A DNA stretch of 64,000 nucleotides from Aquamicrobium zhengzhouense (GTDB lineage: Bacteria > Pseudomonadota > Alphaproteobacteria > Rhizobiales > Rhizobiaceae): the NCBI RefSeq assembly GCF_016124105.1, contig NZ_JADGMQ010000015.1:1-64000 (forward strand), in the 5' to 3' direction. Of this stretch, positions 54,816 to 64,000 are shown in pieces. A model generated the notes under the pieces. The model did not search any database. It had not been told where the DNA came from and saw nothing but the letters and a program-made list of their open reading frames with translations. The translations under genes were made by a program, and so were the position numbers. Position 1 is the stretch's first letter, and each line of letters begins with the position of its first letter.

Positions 54816-55676
54816 TTATTTGTAGACCGGTGGTGGGGAGTATGGCTCCGGCGGGATGTAAACCAGCTGCTCGTCACCGCATCGATCTCCGGCACCGCCA
54901 AACTGGTAGCGGAGGCCTGCGCGCGCCTCATGTGTGAACAGTCCCTTGTCCCAGCCCGGGCCGGCATTGTTGGCATAGCCGAACATCCGGCCACCCTGAA
55001 TGTGGGTGAAGCGGTAGCCGAGATCGGCGTGCCAGTTCTGTGTGAGACAGTAGGATGCGCCGGCCATCAGTGAGTAGGCAAATCTCCAGCCCTTGCCGCC
55101 ATTGTGCCCGGTCTCGCCATTATCATCGAGGTTGCGCAACGAGTCCCACTTGACCCAGGCACCGCCGATACCTGCACCGACATATGGCGTGATCTTGTTC
55201 CATGTCCCGAGATCGACATAGGCATTCGCGAGCAGCAGCCACGCAGAATAGGCCGAGCGGTCAGTCGATGAGCAGGGAAGTTGGTCCGGCCCGCAAACGC
55301 CGGTTGTTTGACCGCGGAAGTCTGACTTGCCGAACCAGTCGAGTGTGACGTCAGTTCGCAAATGGCGGTTGATCTGATATCCGACGCCGCCGCCGATCGA
55401 GTAAGATCCCTTCAGGTCGCCGAAGTCGAAGAAGCCGGGAGGCGGAACCGGATCGTCATAGCGGATATATTCGCCGCCGCGGTATTTTGAATGTCGGTAC
55501 GCGACATCACCGCGAAGATACCAGCCGCCGAACGGCTCAGCCGTGCGGGCAGCCGGAGCAGGTATTTCGTACTCAATGACCTGAGGTTCGGAATAATCCG
55601 CACCAAAAGCGGGGGCCGTCATCAGGACGCCTGCCGCGCCAGCCCCGGCGAAGCGCAAAAACGTACTTGCCATCAT
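54816..55676 (-). CDS. Outer-membrane beta-barrel protein (Omp25/31-like), copy 2
   Basis: A 286-residue barrel related to the preceding gene. The signal peptide has 'FLRFAGAGAAGVLMTAPAFGAD'. The shared segments are 'GWYLRGDVAY', 'GGGVGYQINRHLRTDVTLDW', 'TPYVGAGIGGAW' and 'AYSLMAGASYCLTQNWHADLGY'. It differs by loop insertions, including 'GVCGPDQLPCSSTD' with two cysteines that could pair, and by a proline-rich C-terminal tail ('PPEPYSPPPVYK') after the last strand. Such a tail is unusual for an outer-membrane protein, which normally ends in an aromatic residue. It has its own promoter region, since 178 bases with a terminator separate it from copy 1. Confidence 0.87.
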   Translation of the reverse strand: MMASTFLRFAGAGAAGVLMTAPAFGADYSEPQVIEYEIPAPAARTAEPFGGWYLRGDVAYRHSKYRGGEYIRYDDPVPPPGFFDFGDLKGSYSIGGGVGYQINRHLRTDVTLDWFGKSDFRGQTTGVCGPDQLPCSSTDRSAYSAWLLLANAYVDLGTWNKITPYVGAGIGGAWVKWDSLRNLDDNGETGHNGGKGWRFAYSLMAGASYCLTQNWHADLGYRFTHIQGGRMFGYANNAGPGWDKGLFTHEARAGLRYQFGGAGDRCGDEQLVYIPPEPYSPPPVYK

Positions 55677-56053
55677 CCTATCCCGTTGCCCGCTGGACGA
55701 GATGCCCAGACCACATGCCCTACTGTCGCGGCAAAGATGAAGGAGAATGGTTAAGTGGCGATTAATCGCGGTCATTTGAGGCAGTTTTTATTAAATATCA
55801 ATCCAATCGGAGCTGATAGAGATGTTGTTGAGTATATGGCGACAATTGGCGTTGTACTCCTTCGTAGTGTTTGTGGAGGGAGGATGGATGTTGTGCGATA
55901 GATCAGGTCTAAGGTAAAATTAGAAGGGCCAATATAACTTTTATATAAACAGTAGAAAAGATATACAAATACAATAATGGTAAAGAATAGGGTAAGTTTC
56001 GCTCAAGTTTGGATTACTAGTAAAAATTAAAGTAATATCATTGGGGGAGCGAG
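55677..56053. other. AT-rich intergenic region upstream of the hook gene
   Basis: About 377 bases without a supportable gene. From about 55790 the composition drops sharply in GC compared with both flanks, with runs such as TTTTTATTAAATATC and ACTTTTATATAAAC. It presumably holds the flgE promoter. A GGGGGAGCGAG ribosome site ends it. No sigma-54 or sigma-28 consensus could be fixed by eye. Confidence 0.6.
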
Positions 56054-58048
56054 ATGAGTCTAAATGGTATGATGCGTACCGGTATTTCCGGAATGAATGC
56101 GCAATCAGTTCGTCTTGCAACAGTTGCAGACAATATCGCAAACTCCGGTACTAACGGATATAAGAAAGCCAGCGTCGAGTTTTCATCACTCGTTGCACCG
56201 AATACAGGCAGCAGCTACGTGTCAGGTGGAACGCATCTAAGCGTTCGATATTCCATGGCACCGGGGAATCTACAATATACGACCTCGGTGAACGATCTCG
56301 CGGTTGACGGCAGCGGGTTTATGGTCGTCCAGGATCAGGCCGGCAAAATGTTGCTGACAAGGGCCGGGTCATTCATACCGGATGGAAATGGCAACCTGCT
56401 TAACGCTGCTGGCCTTTATCTGATGGGACGGAGCTTCGCTCTGGGCGAGCCGGGCACTACCACAACGTTCGGTGACTACGAACGGGTCACCATCCCCACG
56501 ACCGGATTGGAGCGCGTCCCCTCAACGGCGGGATCAATCGCATCCAACCTGCCATTTACCTCGCTTCCAGTTGCCGGGCATCGACCGTCCACCTTCCCGC
56601 CCACCGATATCCAGGTGCAGAAAGGCATGGAGAATGGATCGATCTACAAGTCCGGGCTGACGGCTATTGGCAATGCGGGAGAGCCCATCAGGTTGGACGT
56701 TTATTTCACGCGCACGAGCGTGAAGGATCCCAGTGGTGTTACCGTTAATCCCAACAGCCCGCTAATTGCTGGCTACGGGCATTCACCATTGCCGCTACCT
56801 TATACGGTCGCACATCCGAACAGTTCGACAACGTCGAGCTATTGGGCAGCACCTACAAATATTGCTGGAGGGGCGAGCGAAAGCTTCAGCTTCCCAGGAT
56901 TTTCTGGATTGGAGTGGGGTGCGGGAGATACGACGTCATTCACGGTCAGCATCAATGGTGCGCCGATAAGTGTCACCGGAACATTTGACGGTGGCTCATG
57001 GTCTTTCGTGCCAGACAATGCCGCAGCAATTCCAGGTGGAGTGTCCTTCAGCTACAGCACCGCGGGTGGGAACCTTGAGATCGCCGTCACCAATTCGACC
57101 GGTGCGCCTATCACCGCAGGCGTCGGTAATTTTATCTCACGCGAGTTTCACACCGAGCGTCAGAGCACCTTCCCCGATTTTGGCCGCTATCACTGGGAAG
57201 AGGGCGACACTGTCAGCTTCGATGTCGACATCAGTGGAACAGCGCACCGAGTGACTGGCGTCCGCTCTTCCGGGGCCTGGGGTTTCGCGCCTGATGATCC
57301 GGCAACATTTCCGGCTGGTATTGATCTTGTAGTCGATGCAAGCGGCGTGAACCTGGACATCACGATCAGCAACAACACCGGAGGCGCTGTAGATGGCGGG
57401 CTTAGTAATTTTACGTCAACGACCCTCGCGCTTGCCGACAAATGGGAGATGACCGTTTATCATCAGCCAGACGCATCGCACAGTGGATTTCCCTATTCGG
57501 AGCCGCCGCTCACGACGGTCGTGCTCGAGTTTGATCGCGAGACCGGAAGTCTGGCAGCTTCTTCCCCCACCTCTCTCGATCTCGATCTCACGAACTACAA
57601 TGGTGGAAATGTGCATGTAGACATATCGGGAATGCGGCAGCTGGCGACGGACTACATGCCTTTAGCTGCTGAGATGAACGGATCCAGACCTTCAGCGATT
57701 GATCGGGTCGTGATCGATAATGACGGGATCGTTTCTGTCCAGTACGCCAATGGAGCGATGACAAAGCTTTACCGTCTCGATCTGGCATATGTGCAAAGCC
57801 CAGGTCATTTGACGGTGCTACCCGGCAACGTCTTCCAGGAAAGTCTCGGCTCTGGTCAGGTCAATTTTGGCAAGCCGAACGAGATTTCACTCGGGGCGAT
57901 CAAGTCTGGGGCGCTTGAAGCCTCCAATGTCGATATCGCCGAAGAGCTGACGTTGATGATCGAATCGCAGCGCAACTACACGGCAAATTCAAAGGTGTTC
58001 CAGACAGGCGGCGATCTGATGGATGTGCTGGTAAATCTAAAGCGCTAA
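56054..58048 (+). CDS. flgE: Flagellar hook protein FlgE with a central tandem-repeat insertion
   Basis: Subunit of the flagellar hook, exported through the flagellar type III apparatus. The rod-like N-terminus ('MMRTGISGMNAQSVRLATVADNIANSGTNGYKK' region, 6-38), 'DLAVDGSGFMVV' (81-92) and the C-terminal helix ('SGALEASNVDIAEELTLMIESQRNYTANSKVFQ' region) are diagnostic. At 664 residues it exceeds the roughly 400 usual in Rhizobiales. The extra length is a central insertion with two tandem domains at about 285-365 and 377-458, spaced 93 residues apart. No other flagellar gene lies within the window; the neighbours are outer-membrane proteins and glmM. Confidence 0.92.
   Translation: MSLNGMMRTGISGMNAQSVRLATVADNIANSGTNGYKKASVEFSSLVAPNTGSSYVSGGTHLSVRYSMAPGNLQYTTSVNDLAVDGSGFMVVQDQAGKMLLTRAGSFIPDGNGNLLNAAGLYLMGRSFALGEPGTTTTFGDYERVTIPTTGLERVPSTAGSIASNLPFTSLPVAGHRPSTFPPTDIQVQKGMENGSIYKSGLTAIGNAGEPIRLDVYFTRTSVKDPSGVTVNPNSPLIAGYGHSPLPLPYTVAHPNSSTTSSYWAAPTNIAGGASESFSFPGFSGLEWGAGDTTSFTVSINGAPISVTGTFDGGSWSFVPDNAAAIPGGVSFSYSTAGGNLEIAVTNSTGAPITAGVGNFISREFHTERQSTFPDFGRYHWEEGDTVSFDVDISGTAHRVTGVRSSGAWGFAPDDPATFPAGIDLVVDASGVNLDITISNNTGGAVDGGLSNFTSTTLALADKWEMTVYHQPDASHSGFPYSEPPLTTVVLEFDRETGSLAASSPTSLDLDLTNYNGGNVHVDISGMRQLATDYMPLAAEMNGSRPSAIDRVVIDNDGIVSVQYANGAMTKLYRLDLAYVQSPGHLTVLPGNVFQESLGSGQVNFGKPNEISLGAIKSGALEASNVDIAEELTLMIESQRNYTANSKVFQTGGDLMDVLVNLKR
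56906..57427 (+). repeat. Tandem domain repeat inside flgE
   Basis: Residues 285-365 and 377-458 of FlgE align without gaps over 66 positions, with 26 identities counted by eye. Shared anchors are W...GD, 'VTG', 'W.F.PD', 'G.NL.I' and 'N.TG...G..NF'. The sequence looks like a small beta-sandwich repeated with a 93-residue period. DNA identity is clearly lower, so the duplication is old. Confidence 0.85.
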
Positions 58049-58054
58049 GCGCTT

Positions 58055-58090
58055 GGTGGCGATGCAGTGCGTCAAGCATCGCCACCGTTT
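58055..58090 (+). terminator. Terminator between flgE and glmM
   Basis: GGTGGCGATGC (58055-58065) pairs with GCATCGCCACC (58076-58086), an 11-bp stem followed by GTTTG. It lies between convergent stops and may serve both. Confidence 0.75.
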
Positions 58091-58092
58091 GT

Positions 58093-59445
58093 CTAGGCTG
58101 CGCTCTTGGTGGCGGCGATGACATCGACGATCTCGTCGACAACCTGTTCGACCAGAGACTGGTCATCCGCCTCGGCCATGACGCGGATGAGCGGTTCGGT
58201 GCCAGATGGGCGGATGACGAGGCGGCCACTCTTGCCAAGCTTGGCCTGCGCATCCTGGATCGCGGATTTGACCAGCTTGTCTTCGAGCGGCGCTCCGCCA
58301 GAAAACCGCACGTTTTTCAGAAGCTGAGGCACCGGTTCGAACATGCGGCACACTTCGCTGGCGGGTTTGCCGGACCGCTTGATGCAGGCGAGGACCTGAA
58401 GCGCCGAGACGAGACCGTCGCCGGTGGTCGAAAAGTCTGTCAGGACAATGTGGCCCGACTGCTCGCCGCCGACGTTGAAGCCATGCGCGCGCATATGTTC
58501 AACGACGTAGCGGTCGCCGACTTTGGTGCGCTTGAGCGACAGGCCCTGATCTGCGAGATATCGCTCAAGGCCGAGGTTGGACATGATCGTGGCAACGACG
58601 CCCCCACCCGCCAAACGGCCGTTCTGGTGCCAGGATTCGGCAATCAGAGCCATCAACTGATCGCCGTCGATGACGGTGCCATTCTCATCGACCATCAGCA
58701 CACGGTCAGCGTCGCCGTCGAGTGCGATGCCGACGTCAGCGCGGACTTCATGGACCTTCTTTGACAGGCCGAGAGGATGGGTCGAGCCGCAATCCTCGTT
58801 GATGTTGAGCCCATTGGGATCATCGTTGATGGCGATGACCTCCGCTCCGAGTTCCCAGAGGGCTGCAGGCGCGACCTTGTATCCTGCGCCGTTGGCACAG
58901 TCGATGACGATCCGAAGGCCCGACAGCGACATTGAGCGGGGCAAAGTCCGCTTTGCGAACTCGATATAGCGATCATGGACACCGTCTATGCGCTTGGCGC
59001 GGCCAAGAGCCTCGGCGTCGGCGAGCGCAATGTCGACTTCCTTGTCGAGAAGCTGCTCGATGCGGCCCTCGATCTCGTCGGAGAGCTTGTACCCGTCCGG
59101 TCCGAACAGCTTGATGCCGTTGTCGTAATAGGGGTTGTGCGAGGCAGAGATCATCACGCCGATGTCGGCGCGCAGAGAGCGCACGAGCATGGCGACACCC
59201 GGGGTAGGGATGGGGCCAAGCAGAAAGACGTCCATACCAGCCGCACAAAAACCGGCGACCATGGCGTTTTCGATCATGTAGCCCGACAGGCGTGTGTCTT
59301 TGCCGACCACCACGCGATGGCGATGGCTACCGCGCTGAAAGGACATCCCGACTGCCATGCCTACGCGCATCGCAATTTCAGGGGTCATCGGCGATCTGTT
59401 GGCCCGTCCGCGAATGCCGTCGGTGCCAAAATAGCGTTTTGTCAT
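58093..59445 (-). CDS. glmM: Phosphoglucosamine mutase
   Basis: Interconverts glucosamine-6-phosphate and glucosamine-1-phosphate for UDP-GlcNAc, peptidoglycan and LPS synthesis. The 450-residue protein has the phosphoserine loop '[12 protein letters not shown]' with Ser102, the metal loop 'DGDADR' near 244-249, the sugar-binding 'GEQSGH' and the phosphate-binding '[14 protein letters not shown]' at the C-terminus. It follows ftsH on the same strand, a conserved alphaproteobacterial order. Confidence 0.97.
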   Translation of the reverse strand: MTKRYFGTDGIRGRANRSPMTPEIAMRVGMAVGMSFQRGSHRHRVVVGKDTRLSGYMIENAMVAGFCAAGMDVFLLGPIPTPGVAMLVRSLRADIGVMISASHNPYYDNGIKLFGPDGYKLSDEIEGRIEQLLDKEVDIALADAEALGRAKRIDGVHDRYIEFAKRTLPRSMSLSGLRIVIDCANGAGYKVAPAALWELGAEVIAINDDPNGLNINEDCGSTHPLGLSKKVHEVRADVGIALDGDADRVLMVDENGTVIDGDQLMALIAESWHQNGRLAGGGVVATIMSNLGLERYLADQGLSLKRTKVGDRYVVEHMRAHGFNVGGEQSGHIVLTDFSTTGDGLVSALQVLACIKRSGKPASEVCRMFEPVPQLLKNVRFSGGAPLEDKLVKSAIQDAQAKLGKSGRLVIRPSGTEPLIRVMAEADDQSLVEQVVDEIVDVIAATKSAA

Positions 59446-59660
59446 CTTCTGACCTGCGTTTCCGCTTCGTTCAGCCGAGATTTGCCACAGCGACCCCGGT
59501 GCTTCGCATCACATTATGTGAGTAACTGTTACGATTGTGGTTCCAGCGCTGGTTAACGGATGGAATCTAACGGTCTCATCCGCAGCGTCGAGTTGACGAA
59601 TATGAGGCCCCCTAACACTTTTGGCGGCAGGAGCACAGTCGTGAGGGCTTCTCCGATAGC

Positions 59661-59687
59661 AATTCGCCGCGCAGAGCGCGGCGAATT
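59661..59687 (-). terminator. Perfect hairpin between ftsH and glmM
   Basis: AATTCGCCGCGC-AGA-GCGCGGCGAATT is a perfect 12-bp inverted repeat 26 bases past the ftsH stop. No long T-run follows, but the stem is strong enough to act as a terminator or mRNA 3' stabiliser. The rest of 59446-59712 holds no gene. Confidence 0.6.
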
Positions 59688-59712
59688 TAATCCTGGGTCA
59701 ATCAGGGCCGAT

Positions 59713-61644
<1,932 letters not shown>

Positions 61645-61711
61645 CGTGCTTCCCGTTGGTGTCCACCGCAGCAGAGAGCGGACACAGGTGCCATCTCGGT
61701 GGGTGCTGAGC

Positions 61712-63052
61712 TTAACATAGGGACGGTGCAGGGCCTTGCCAAGCAGACTCACCGCGTTCGGTTAAAGGTTGTGGCTCAATTTGTTGCTTCCATGGCAGCG
61801 GCGGAAATTTAGCTCCTCCCGTCAAGCGACCAAGCGCCAGTGCGAGCTGGAGATCGAACTCGGGCAAGAAGCGCGAGTATGGCGCTATGACGGGCTGAAG
61901 GGTTATCGCGCCGGTTGCATCGCCTTTGTGACCAGACAAGAACGGCATGGTTTTTCCGGCGGATCGGGCAATGCTGCCGGGCACGTCCCCGGAAGAAGGT
62001 GTCTCGTCGAGCATGAGGTGAGAGGGTGTAATGGTTCCGCCTGCGGCCCCACGAACACGCCAGCGCCCATCCCAGATAATCTCGTCCCGGTCCACGAGGA
62101 GGTCGCTGAGGTTCCTGTTTTCGCGGTAGATGAAAATCGCATCGCGGCGCTGGTCAATTATCGCACGCGACAATGTGGCGCGCACATTCTTCCCGGTCGC
62201 CAGCCTCTCGAAAATATTGCGTGCGGCTGGAAGCTCCGGAAAGCGAGGAGTGCCTCCGGCCGTGGCAAGGCACGCGCGTAAAGTCAGGATGGCAGCGCGC
62301 TCTTCCTGCTCAAGCAGATCAGGAAGCAAGCGGAACACGCCCGGAAAGGGCATCGAAATGAAGCGCGCGACAAGGCCTGCAGCGGTCTCCATGAGTAGCC
62401 TGCGCGCCCTTGCCTCCGCCGCAGCGCGGGAAACAAGCCCGGCGACAGCGTCTTTATCCAAAAGCCGTCGGGTGCGGACCCGCTCGTAAGCATCACTCTC
62501 GTTTGACGGGTCATCGATCCATGAAACGCCCAGCCCTTCGAGATATGCCCGCAGACGGTTGCGCCGCTCGTTCAAAAGTGGGCGGACGATCCAGAAGCGT
62601 TCCCGGTAGAGCGTCGCCGGTGCCATCCCCGACAAACCGGTGCCTTCGCCGCGGCGCAAGCGCATGGCGACAGTTTCCGCCTGATCGTCCAAGGTGTGTC
62701 CAACCAGGATGATGTTGGTTCCCGCTTCCTCAGCGGCCTGCGCAAGTAATTGGTATCGAGCCTCTCGTGCCGCTTCACTTATGCCGGAAGCGGGCTTTGC
62801 GCCCTCCCAGACCATCGTGCGATGGGTGATGCCATAACGGGCGCAAAGGGAGCCGACCATCTCGGCTTCCGCCGCAGATTCACGGCGAAGCTGGTGATCC
62901 ACCGTCACCGCATGGAGCGGCAATTTCCGATCGTGGAAGATTTGTCTGGCAAGGAGAAGCAGAGAGAGCGAATCGCTGCCGCCCGATAAGGCGACAATGG
63001 CACCATGCGGCGCATCAAGCTCTGAAAAGGTGTGGCGAAGGTCGGGGCCCAT
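61712..63052 (-). CDS. tilS: tRNA(Ile)-lysidine synthase TilS
   Basis: Converts the wobble cytidine of the tRNA-Ile CAU anticodon to lysidine, letting it read AUA. The 446-residue protein has the PP-loop 'SGGSDS' at 23-28, '[16 protein letters not shown]' near 50-65 and '[16 protein letters not shown]' near 116-131, all catalytic-domain motifs. The C-terminal domain is degenerate, as is common in alphaproteobacteria. It lies between cpoB (eight-base gap) and ftsH (67 bases), probably in one transcript. Confidence 0.95.
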   Translation of the reverse strand: MGPDLRHTFSELDAPHGAIVALSGGSDSLSLLLLARQIFHDRKLPLHAVTVDHQLRRESAAEAEMVGSLCARYGITHRTMVWEGAKPASGISEAAREARYQLLAQAAEEAGTNIILVGHTLDDQAETVAMRLRRGEGTGLSGMAPATLYRERFWIVRPLLNERRNRLRAYLEGLGVSWIDDPSNESDAYERVRTRRLLDKDAVAGLVSRAAAEARARRLLMETAAGLVARFISMPFPGVFRLLPDLLEQEERAAILTLRACLATAGGTPRFPELPAARNIFERLATGKNVRATLSRAIIDQRRDAIFIYRENRNLSDLLVDRDEIIWDGRWRVRGAAGGTITPSHLMLDETPSSGDVPGSIARSAGKTMPFLSGHKGDATGAITLQPVIAPYSRFLPEFDLQLALALGRLTGGAKFPPLPWKQQIEPQPLTERGESAWQGPAPSLC

Positions 63053-63060
63053 CGGCCTGA

Positions 63061-63927
63061 TCAGCAGGAAGCGGCAGTCTGTTCCTGCTTGAGACGTTCG
63101 CGCAGGGCATCGGACGCGTTCGGGTAACGCTGCACGACTTCTTTGAAGGTGGCACAGGCGAGATCGCGCTGTTTCATCGAGGCAAGGGAGACACCAAGCT
63201 TGAAAAGCATGTCGGGAGCCTTGCGGGCCTGGGGGTAGTTGCGGTTTGCGGCGAGAAAGATTTCGGCAGCTTCACGCGGCTTTTCCTGGCCAAGCAGGGA
63301 TTCGCCAAGCCAGAAATGCGCGTCTGCAGCGTGCTCGCTATCGGGGAAGCGGGCAATCAAATCGCGAAAACCAGCTTCTGCCGTAGCGTAATCGCCCGAT
63401 AGGACGAACTGGTACGCATTGCGGTAAATCTCATCGTCCGCATCTCCGCCGGGTGGAAGAGCGGCTACGGTTGTCTCGTCTGCCGCAGGTGCGGGAGCCG
63501 CTACGGCACCGATCGGATTGCCCTCGGCATCAAAGGTAATGGAGCCAAGATCCTGTGGCGGCGTGCCCCTGATCTCTGCACCTTCCTGAACGCGCGGCAG
63601 ATTGGCGTAGAACTCGTCATCGCCGCTCGAATCCTGCGATGCGGCGTGATCGCGTGGCGCGACATCCTGAGGGGATGCCGGCCCCGCGTCCGAGCGGCGC
63701 TCTTCCAGTTCCTGGAAGCGCTGCTCGTTGTCTTCCTGCATGCGACGCAGCTGATCCTGCATCTGCAGGATCTGGAAGTTGAGTTCCTCGACCGTGCCGG
63801 TGAGCTGACGAATCTGGTCTTCCAGCTGCGCCACGCGCGGATCTACGACTTGCGCAGAAGCAGTGGCCGCCAGAGACATCGTCAGCGTCAGCGCGACGAG
63901 ACCGCTGAACAAGGTTCGCAGAAACAT
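63061..63927 (-). CDS. cpoB: Cell-division coordinator CpoB (YbgF, tol-pal accessory)
   Basis: Periplasmic protein that links peptidoglycan synthesis with outer-membrane constriction via the Tol-Pal complex. The 288-residue precursor has a signal peptide ('LFSGLVALTLTMSLAATASA', cleavage near 25), a coiled coil at about 30-75 ('VAQLEDQIRQLTGTVEELNF'), an acidic low-complexity linker, and three TPR-like repeats from about 165 ('AYQFVLSGDYATAEAGFRDLI', 'AHFWLGESLLGQEKPREAAEIF', 'LFKLGVSLASMKQRDLACATF'). AAAGGA precedes the ATG. The upstream pal gene would be expected beyond the right edge. Bases 63928-64000 hold no gene. Confidence 0.94.
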   Translation of the reverse strand: MFLRTLFSGLVALTLTMSLAATASAQVVDPRVAQLEDQIRQLTGTVEELNFQILQMQDQLRRMQEDNEQRFQELEERRSDAGPASPQDVAPRDHAASQDSSGDDEFYANLPRVQEGAEIRGTPPQDLGSITFDAEGNPIGAVAAPAPAADETTVAALPPGGDADDEIYRNAYQFVLSGDYATAEAGFRDLIARFPDSEHAADAHFWLGESLLGQEKPREAAEIFLAANRNYPQARKAPDMLFKLGVSLASMKQRDLACATFKEVVQRYPNASDALRERLKQEQTAASC

Positions 63928-64000
63928 GGATCCTTTACCTCGATTGCGTGACCTTGAGATGAAGCCCCCCTGATTTATGGCAGGCCGGCAGTTCTTATCA

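Overview
The window is about 64 kb of GC-rich chromosomal DNA from an alphaproteobacterium, most likely of the order Hyphomicrobiales (Rhizobiales). The pointers are CTATAT-type -10 elements, Omp25/31-like beta-barrels with a conserved 'GWYLRGD' segment, an alpha-type 6S RNA candidate, a serC leader candidate, RpoH with its box motif, the pstSCAB-phoU-phoB order, and the glmM-ftsH-tilS-cpoB block. I cannot name the genus. There are no insertion sequences, prophage genes or CRISPR arrays. Genes are tightly packed, often with ATGA stop/start overlaps.

Region 1 (1-13.2 kb) is the most interesting. It reads as a nicotinamide/nicotinate catabolic island. It holds nicotinamidase, a two-gene molybdenum hydroxylase (FAD subunit plus a fused [2Fe-2S]/Mo protein), a 6-hydroxynicotinate reductase-like iron-sulfur flavoprotein, a UPF0280/ApbE-like protein, an AA_synth (PF06684) protein and a MarR regulator. 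Two converging hydantoinase/oxoprolinase subunits follow, and beyond a second divergent promoter lies a ferredoxin-NADP reductase. The same 14-bp near-palindrome (RTTTGYATACKAAT) overlaps the predicted -10 boxes in both divergent promoter regions. This suggests that one regulator controls the whole island. The implied route is nicotinamide to nicotinate, 6-hydroxynicotinate, a reduced tetrahydro-6-oxo lactam, then ring opening. Two intergenic gaps inside the island carry REP-like palindromes.

Region 2 (13.2-25.6 kb) has a GGDEF diguanylate cyclase and a TRAP transporter (dctPQM) with an atypical type II dehydroquinase. Two tandem GntR paralogues, a shikimate/quinate dehydrogenase-like gene and an ALDH7-family dehydrogenase follow, so this is probably uptake and catabolism of a hydroaromatic acid. 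A pyridoxamine-oxidase-like protein and an alr-dadA operon divergent from an Lrp/AsnC regulator complete it.

Region 3 (25.9-31.1 kb) is a chemotaxis module: an MCP ending in NWDEF, then cheW, cheR, cheB and cheD, but no cheA or cheY. Region 4 (31.1-33.6 kb) has msrB and a VWA/MoxR pair. Region 5 (33.7-43.9 kb) starts with the 6S RNA candidate, followed by the phosphate system phoB-phoU-pstBACS with a clear Pho box. A five-PAS hybrid histidine kinase stands immediately upstream, where rhizobia usually carry phoR.

Region 6 (44-64 kb) is mostly housekeeping: tRNA-Glu(CUC), an RluD-type pseudouridine synthase, rpoH, a Pro/Ala-rich membrane protein, purA, an EamA permease, serA and serC, two related outer-membrane barrels, glmM, ftsH, tilS and cpoB. 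Among these sits an isolated flagellar hook gene. Its 664-residue product carries a central insertion of two ~80-residue tandem repeats, and an AT-rich gap precedes it.
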